A DNA stretch of 9,835 nucleotides from Candidatus Hecatellales archaeon (lineage in GTDB: Archaea > Thermoproteota > Bathyarchaeia > Hecatellales > Hecatellaceae): NCBI GenBank assembly GCA_003662305.1, contig QMXU01000028.1:1-9835 (forward strand). The letters run 5' to 3'. Numbering within the stretch: position 1 is the first letter of the stretch; each line of letters starts with the position of its first letter. Under the pieces are notes generated by a model. That model did not search any database. It was not told the origin of the DNA and was given only the letters and a program-made list of their open reading frames with translations. Made by a program: the position numbers and the translations under genes. This document shows positions 5,905 through 9,835 of this stretch, piece after piece.

Positions 5905-7431
5905 TTAGCCTAGGGAGGCTGCAATGTAACCGTTCAGGTTCAGCAGAGATAGGGCAGCGTGGTGGGAGAGAGCTAAAACGGGTTGAGGCCACACGCCAAA
6001 AACTATGCAGAGAGAGGCCAGCACGCCCATGGGCAGGATCATGGAGGGAGATGGATCCCTAATCATGCTTAAGCTTTCCTTGGGAGCCTGCCACACGAGG
6101 ATGTAGAGGAGGCGGAGATAGTAGGAGAAGGCTAAAAGAATGTTAGCGAGCATCAGGGCTGCGAAGGGTCCCATTCCAGCCCCCAAGGCTGCTAAGAGGA
6201 TGGAAAACTCGCTGATGAAGCCATTGAAGGGAGGCACCCCCGCTATGGCAAGCACACCTATCACTAGAATTACCGCCGTGGCCTTCATCTTATGGCCCAC
6301 CCCCACCAGCTCCTCAAGGTTTCTCGTTCCAGCAGCGTGAACGATGGCCCCAGCCGTGAGAAAGAGGAGTGCCTTCATAATGGCATGGTTTAAAACGTGA
6401 AGCAGACCTGAGGTTAAACCGTAAACCCCGTAGGCTCCACCGCCAAAACCCACGGATAACGCTAAGAGAATATAGCCTATGTTGGCTATGCTGCTGAAGG
6501 CGAGAAGCCTCTTAATGTCCGTTTGAAACATAGCCATAACGTTTCCAACCGTCATGGTTAGAACGCTGAACACCGCCACGGCGAAGGCGAAATCCACGTT
6601 CAACGGTATGATAAATAAGATTCTGAAGAGTGCGTAGATTCCAACCTTGATGACTACACCTGAGAGGATGGCGCTTATCGAGGAGGGGGCAGCTGGATGG
6701 GCGTCTGGAAGCCAAGTGTGGAAGGGGAAAATGGCTGCCTTCAACCCAAACCCCGTAACCAGCAAGGCGAGGCTAACGGAGAGAACCAAGCTTCCGCTCA
6801 CCCCTGGGAGGAAGCCTCCATCCCTAAGCCTGCAGGCTATGTCAGCGAGGTTAACGGTTCCAACAGCCCCGTAAATGAGGGCTACACCAAGCAGGACGAT
6901 GGTTGTAGCCGTACCACCCATGACCAAGTATTTGAAGCCAGCCTCCAAGGGCTCCATCTCGTAGGATCTGAAGGCCACAAGCCCGTAGGCTGAAATGCTC
7001 ATTACTTCTAAGAAGACGAAAAGGTTGAAAAGATCGCCGGTGAGGACAACCCCCATCATCCCCCCAAGCATGAGCATAACCAGCGCATAGTAGTAGCTGA
7101 GCGAAGTTTCACCCCGCATATACCCAATTGAGAAGACGGCTGCGGCAAGCACCACCCCCACGATTATGGAGGCAATGAAGGCGTTGAAGCCGTCAACCAC
7201 TAGAATTATGCCTACTGGAGCACTCCACCCCGCCATCTTATGGACAATTATGCCCCCCTTAAGAGTTTCACGGAGAAGTAGAAGCGACATGGCCATGGTT
7301 GCAGCCGAGGCTCCGACCGCCACGCTGGCTTGGCACCTAGGCGAAGTATAGGCGCCCAGAAGAATTAGGACTACCCCTGCGGCTAGGGGCAAAATTATGC
7401 AGCCCACGGGAAGCCATTGGACTGGTATCAG
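5905..7431 (-). CDS. mrpD: Mrp/Mbh-type cation:proton antiporter subunit D (NuoM-like)
   Basis: A polytopic membrane protein with about 14 helices, homologous to NuoM/NuoN and MbhH; it forms a proton (or Na+) channel of the antiporter. Counting from the GTG at 7407, the predicted channel residues are Glu134 (FLEVMS), Lys223 (GLKAAIFPFHTWLPDAHPAAPS), Lys254 (VVIKVGIY), His341/Lys345 (NHAIMKALLF) and Glu400 (GVPPFNGFISE). I place the start at CTG 7431, eight codons upstream, giving 508 residues beginning MIPVQWLP. AGGAGG sits 8 bases before it, it overlaps the mrpC stop as CTGA, and GTG 7407 has no ribosome site. The hydrophobic N-terminus matches the family better with this extension. A conventional annotation would start at 7407. 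cofE follows after 39 bases instead of hydrogenase genes. Confidence 0.92.
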   Translation of the reverse strand: MIPVQWLPVGCIILPLAAGVVLILLGAYTSPRCQASVAVGASAATMAMSLLLLRETLKGGIIVHKMAGWSAPVGIILVVDGFNAFIASIIVGVVLAAAVFSIGYMRGETSLSYYYALVMLMLGGMMGVVLTGDLFNLFVFLEVMSISAYGLVAFRSYEMEPLEAGFKYLVMGGTATTIVLLGVALIYGAVGTVNLADIACRLRDGGFLPGVSGSLVLSVSLALLVTGFGLKAAIFPFHTWLPDAHPAAPSSISAILSGVVIKVGIYALFRILFIIPLNVDFAFAVAVFSVLTMTVGNVMAMFQTDIKRLLAFSSIANIGYILLALSVGFGGGAYGVYGLTSGLLHVLNHAIMKALLFLTAGAIVHAAGTRNLEELVGVGHKMKATAVILVIGVLAIAGVPPFNGFISEFSILLAALGAGMGPFAALMLANILLAFSYYLRLLYILVWQAPKESLSMIRDPSPSMILPMGVLASLCIVFGVWPQPVLALSHHAALSLLNLNGYIAASLG

Positions 7432-7790
7432 TGCTTCAGCCTCCTAATCTTCGTGGTTTCGAGTGTGCCGTAGAGCTGGTAGATTTTTACGGCTAGGGCC
7501 AGGGCGGCGGTAACCACCCCCATGCTGATCACGATGGCTGTTAGAACGAAGGCTTGAGGAAGAGGGTCTACAGCCGCCGTGTAGAAGGATTCTAAGCCAT
7601 GCTTGAAGGTTTCCCCGTGAAGGATGGGGGGAACACCCCCCGCCTTATAGCCTAAAGCTATGAAGAACAAGTTTACTCCATCGCTTAGAATTATAAGTCC
7701 AAGAATGATTTTCAGGAGATTCCTCTTGCAGAGGATGCAGTACAGCCCTATCATTATCAGGAACACGCATACCACGTATGGAAAGTTCAT
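7428..7790 (-). CDS. mrpC: Mrp/Mbh-type antiporter subunit C (NuoK-like)
   Basis: A small three-helix membrane subunit homologous to NuoK and MbhG; it forms part of the ion path between subunits A and D. It is 120 residues, near family length. The signature DPLPQAFVLTAIVI (75-88) at the start of helix 3 is diagnostic, and helix 2 carries LSDGVNLFFIALG (35-47). The loop between helices 2 and 3 (about 50-74) is rather long and holds HGETFKHG. Three cysteines (8, 18, 21) lie in helix 1. The ATG start overlaps the mrpB stop as ATGA and has AGGAGG 8 bases upstream. The gene ends in the TGA that overlaps the proposed CTG start of mrpD. Confidence 0.93.
   Translation of the reverse strand: MNFPYVVCVFLIMIGLYCILCKRNLLKIILGLIILSDGVNLFFIALGYKAGGVPPILHGETFKHGLESFYTAAVDPLPQAFVLTAIVISMGVVTAALALAVKIYQLYGTLETTKIRRLKH
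7440..7445 (-). promoter_or_regulatory. Ribosome binding site deciding a CTG start for mrpD
   Basis: The minus strand reads AGGAGG here, inside the last codons of mrpC, and 8 bases separate it from an in-frame CTG at 7431-7429. The neighbouring genes mrpC, mrpF and the MrpA-like gene show AGGAGG with 7 to 10 base spacers, so the geometry is standard for this operon. The mrpD frame is closed by a TAG immediately upstream of this site, leaving CTG 7431 and GTG 7407 as the only reasonable starts. Confidence 0.7.
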
Positions 7791-8215
7791 TTTCTACGCC
7801 TCCTGAACCTGATTAGGAAGTAGAAGGCTACGAGGAAGCTGGCGGAAACGTTAGCCATTTCCCCGAGATTATAGATGATAAGGCTGCCAGCGCTGAAAAC
7901 CTCGCCTGGGAAGCCGTAGGGGTAAACTCCAACATTCTTAAAGAACCAGAAGCCGAAAACCATTCCCACGAGAGCTGCGATGATTATTATGGTTGCCCCA
8001 AGGCTTCTGAAGGCTTGACCGAAGCTGAAGCTCACCTTAGCCTCCACGTAGTCTATTCCGAAGGCGATTATCAGGAGGATGAAGGCACATGCCACCAGAA
8101 CGCCTCCCTGGAAGCCGCCGCCATGCGTTATATGGCCGTGGAGGATTATGTAGGCTGCTACCAGCAGCATCACCGGCGTGAGCATGCGGGAAACCGTTTT
8201 AACTATTAGGCTCAT
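7787..8215 (-). CDS. mrpB: Mrp/Mbh-type antiporter subunit B
   Basis: A membrane subunit with about four helices, equivalent to MbhF/MnhB. The family signature is the histidine/glycine-rich turn HGHITHGGGFQGGV (26-39 from the chosen start), followed by a long helix (40-54) and a conserved NLGEMANVSASFLVAFY segment (116-132). I start at ATG 8215 because the family begins MxSxIxKTVSRxLxP, matching MSLIVKTVSRMLTP, and AGGA lies 7 bases upstream. An ATG at 8233 would add six residues (MRQERG) with a weaker GGTG site. With the chosen start the gene overlaps the upstream gene by 17 bases; with the alternative, 35. The strongly basic C-terminus (RFRRRRK) is predicted cytoplasmic. Confidence 0.9.
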   Translation of the reverse strand: MSLIVKTVSRMLTPVMLLVAAYIILHGHITHGGGFQGGVLVACAFILLIIAFGIDYVEAKVSFSFGQAFRSLGATIIIIAALVGMVFGFWFFKNVGVYPYGFPGEVFSAGSLIIYNLGEMANVSASFLVAFYFLIRFRRRRK

Positions 8216-8762
8216 CCCTCTTTCCTGGCGCATGTTTAAACACCGCTAAAACAACTATTACCGCTGTGAAGAGGACCAGCGTTTCACCCAGCGTGTCGTA
8301 TCCCCTGTAATCCCACACTATAGCCCCGACAGCGTTCCACGCTCCTACATCCTTCAGAACATTTTCAACGTAGTATTGGCCTACCCTCTCAACAGGCTGG
8401 CCGAAAGCTGGGAAATCGTAGACCACGGTGAAGACAAGTATCACGGTTAGGATGACAACAGCGGCTATGCTAGCTGCTTTCAAGCCTAAGTCTTTTCCGG
8501 AGGCCTTCTCTTCAACCCGTAAAGTTTTTGAGACGGCTACCACGAGGATGGCTGTTTGAATGCCGACTCCCACCACTATCTGGGTTAAAGCAATATCTGG
8601 AGCTTGAAGCATGAAATACAGGAGGCCTATAATCACCCCGTAGACGCCTGCCACGATAACAGCGTAGAGGAGGTCTTTAAGCTCGACAACTATGACGGCG
8701 AGAACCACAAGAAGTATTAGGAGCACGTTAAAGAGCAGGTTAAACCAGCCTAAGGCTTCCAT
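8199..8762 (-). CDS. MrpA C-terminal-like subunit (DUF4040 plus MbhE fusion)
   Basis: A 187-residue membrane protein that combines what Thermococcales encode as MbhD and MbhE, and corresponds to the C-terminal part of MrpA. The N-terminal half is a DUF4040 domain (about 29-80) with LQAPDIALTQIVVG (52-65). After a hydrophilic stretch (82-92) and a helix, the C-terminal half carries the MbhE signature WNAVGAIVWDYRGYDTLGE (142-160). It lacks the large NuoL-like domain that precedes these parts in bacterial MrpA. It therefore belongs to the Mbh/archaeal-type antiporter module, and the window has only one large NuoL/M-like subunit (mrpD). The ATG overlaps the mrpG stop by one base and follows AGGAGG with a 7-base spacer. 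Confidence 0.88.
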   Translation of the reverse strand: MEALGWFNLLFNVLLILLVVLAVIVVELKDLLYAVIVAGVYGVIIGLLYFMLQAPDIALTQIVVGVGIQTAILVVAVSKTLRVEEKASGKDLGLKAASIAAVVILTVILVFTVVYDFPAFGQPVERVGQYYVENVLKDVGAWNAVGAIVWDYRGYDTLGETLVLFTAVIVVLAVFKHAPGKRDEPNS

Positions 8763-9100
8763 CAGCCTTCCTCCTCCCTAAGCATGTCGCAAAAGGTCTT
8801 ATGCCACATTTGAACCCTGCTTTTATGGGCTGCCTTCAAAATCGCATGGGTTCCAGTAGGAGACGCGAAGATGACGATTAACGCTATGATGAACACTTTA
8901 ACGGGGAAGGCTCCACCAAGCTGGCATCCTATTAAAACCAGCCCGAACAGAGAGACCACAGAGCCTCCCATGACCGAGACCGTTGCAGCGTGGGACCTTA
9001 TGAAAACGTCTGGAAACCTTATAAGCCCTATGGCGCCAACGTTGGCGCAGAAGATTCCTATGAGCAGCAGAATCAAGCCTGGAAGTTCAAGCCATATCAA
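8762..9100 (-). CDS. mrpG: Mrp/Mbh-type antiporter subunit G
   Basis: A three-helix membrane subunit of 112 residues (family about 100-120), equivalent to MbhC. The diagnostic motif GLIRFPDVFIRSHAAT (25-40) follows helix 1, and SPTGTHAI (80-87) closes helix 3. The C-terminal 25 residues are hydrophilic and histidine/cysteine-containing. The start is TTG at 9100, which overlaps the mrpF stop as TTGA. No in-frame ATG exists near it, because the ATG at 9095 is in another frame. A GGGAGGG tract lies about 10 bases upstream. It ends one base into the ATG of the next gene, so translation of mrpF, mrpG and the MrpA-like gene should be coupled. Confidence 0.92.
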   Translation of the reverse strand: MIWLELPGLILLLIGIFCANVGAIGLIRFPDVFIRSHAATVSVMGGSVVSLFGLVLIGCQLGGAFPVKVFIIALIVIFASPTGTHAILKAAHKSRVQMWHKTFCDMLREEEG

Positions 9101-9372
9101 TCTCCGATGTCCCTCCCCTCCAGAAACTTTGAGATTGCAAGGGTCCCAATGAAGCCGAGTAGGGCTATTAAGATTGCAATGTCCAGCAGCATGGCCTCAT
9201 GATGGTGGAAGCTTAAGAGAACAAGCAGAACTATTGTAACGTTTACCATAACATCCCCAGCGATAACTCTGTCAGGAGCCGTAGGCCCCCTCACAAGCCT
9301 ATAGGAGGCTATACAGAGGCTTATAAAGAAGCTGAAAACCAAGAAGGGGAATAATGCCTCTAGAATCCCCAT
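9097..9372 (-). CDS. mrpF: Mrp/Mbh-type antiporter subunit F
   Basis: A three-helix membrane subunit of 91 residues, equivalent to MbhB. YRLVRGPTAPDRVIAGD (24-40) between helices 1 and 2 is the family signature, and DIAILIALLGFIGTLAISKFL (64-84) is the conserved third helix. A short HHH run (56-58) sits in the loop before helix 3. The ATG overlaps the mrpE stop by one base and is served by AGGAGGT at 9389-9383, 10 bases upstream. Confidence 0.93.
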   Translation of the reverse strand: MGILEALFPFLVFSFFISLCIASYRLVRGPTAPDRVIAGDVMVNVTIVLLVLLSFHHHEAMLLDIAILIALLGFIGTLAISKFLEGRDIGD

Positions 9373-9835
9373 CAGTCAAAGAACCTCCTGACATACTTTT
9401 CGAAGCCGGCTGAAATCTCTCTGCGGCATACTTCCGGCTCCGGGCTTACAACCCATATCCAGTGCACGTAGTAGGCTTTTCCAGCCTCGTCAACGTTAAC
9501 CGTAACCGTTCCAGGAGTGTTAGTTATCGAGTTGGCGACGCAGACGATTCCGCAGTCAGACTTTAAACCGTATGGAACCTTAACTATTCCAGGCCTTAAA
9601 GGCATCTTCGGGTTTATAATCCTCTTAATCACGTCTAAATGCGCCTTAACCTCAAAGTAAAGCCAGTAGTAGACGAAATAGGCCAGAGCCCAAAACCACC
9701 TTGCAGGGTTCAACTTGCTTTTAGCTTCCCCGCGAACCATCATGCCAGAGCTCAGATAGGCGACAACAGCGCAGGCCGCAGCCCCAACAACAAGCTCGTC
9801 AAACCTAACCGTGAAAACCAGTAAAAGCCACAGGC
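9372..9835 (-). CDS. mrpE: Mrp/Mbh-type antiporter subunit E (5' partial)
   Basis: Subunit E (equivalent to MbhA) of the antiporter has two or more N-terminal helices and a soluble C-terminal domain. The reading frame stays open through the ATGs at 9743 and 9740 to the right edge, giving 30 more codons that read LWLLLVFTVRFDELVVGAAA onward. This matches the first MrpE helix and loop, so the ATG at 9743 is internal and the true start is outside the window. Visible further parts are a second hydrophobic segment (ALAYFVYYWLYFEV) and the conserved C-terminal domain with ANSITNTPGTVTV followed by YYVHWIWV. The bases before 9740 therefore hold coding sequence, not a promoter, and the operon promoter must lie further upstream. 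Confidence 0.88.
   Translation of the reverse strand, partial: LWLLLVFTVRFDELVVGAAACAVVAYLSSGMMVRGEAKSKLNPARWFWALAYFVYYWLYFEVKAHLDVIKRIINPKMPLRPGIVKVPYGLKSDCGIVCVANSITNTPGTVTVNVDEAGKAYYVHWIWVVSPEPEVCRREISAGFEKYVRRFFD

Noticed and set aside
6697..6993. A 98-codon plus-strand frame inside mrpD
   Set aside because: Antisense to the highly conserved channel region of MrpD, with no supporting signal of its own.

Overview
The window looks like archaeal chromosomal DNA. Supporting signs are a LysW-type lysine/arginine biosynthesis pair, a coenzyme F420 ligase (CofE), a MoeA fused to a periplasmic-binding-like domain, an Mrp/Mbh-type antiporter operon in the Thermococcales-like gene order, TATA-like promoter elements, frequent TTG/GTG starts and strong AGGAGG ribosome binding sites. 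Base composition is roughly balanced by eye. A Bathyarchaeia-like or other TACK/Euryarchaeota lineage would fit, but the lineage cannot be fixed from this sequence. No tRNA, rRNA, CRISPR array, insertion sequence or phage gene was seen.

Layout, left to right. (1) Positions 1-1601 (+) hold the 3' part of a molybdopterin (or tungstopterin) molybdenumtransferase of the MoeA/PBP-fusion type; its 5' end lies outside the window. (2) Positions 1623-2789 (-) hold a TauE/SafE-type anion permease, and upstream of it a tiny two-helix membrane protein with a cytochrome-b-like histidine spacing. (3) Positions 2935-5100 (+) hold lysZ (carrier-protein-linked amino acid kinase), lysJ (matching aminotransferase) and a 57-residue protein of unknown function. 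All three appear translationally coupled by overlaps. (4) Positions 5089-9835 (-) hold a compact operon reading mrpE, mrpF, mrpG, a DUF4040/MbhE-type fusion equivalent to the MrpA C-terminus, mrpB, mrpC, mrpD, then cofE 39-47 bases later. The first gene, mrpE, runs off the right edge.

How the genes work together. The Mrp genes encode a multi-subunit membrane Na+/H+ antiporter module. Their order matches the antiporter half of membrane-bound hydrogenases (MbhA to MbhH), but the NiFe-hydrogenase half that would follow mrpD is absent and cofE stands there instead. LysZ and LysJ carry out two steps on LysW-bound intermediates; the other pathway genes (lysW, lysX, lysY, lysK) are not here. MoeA inserts metal into the pyranopterin cofactor.

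The most useful annotation corrections are at gene starts. mrpD most likely begins at a CTG (7431) behind a perfect AGGAGG. The 57-aa gene and mrpG begin at TTG codons that overlap the previous stop as TTGA. Both mrpE and the moeA fusion are open to the window edges. Apart from the unusual starts and the missing redox partner of the antiporter, the window is mostly recognisable core metabolism; I see no convincing new defence or mobile system.
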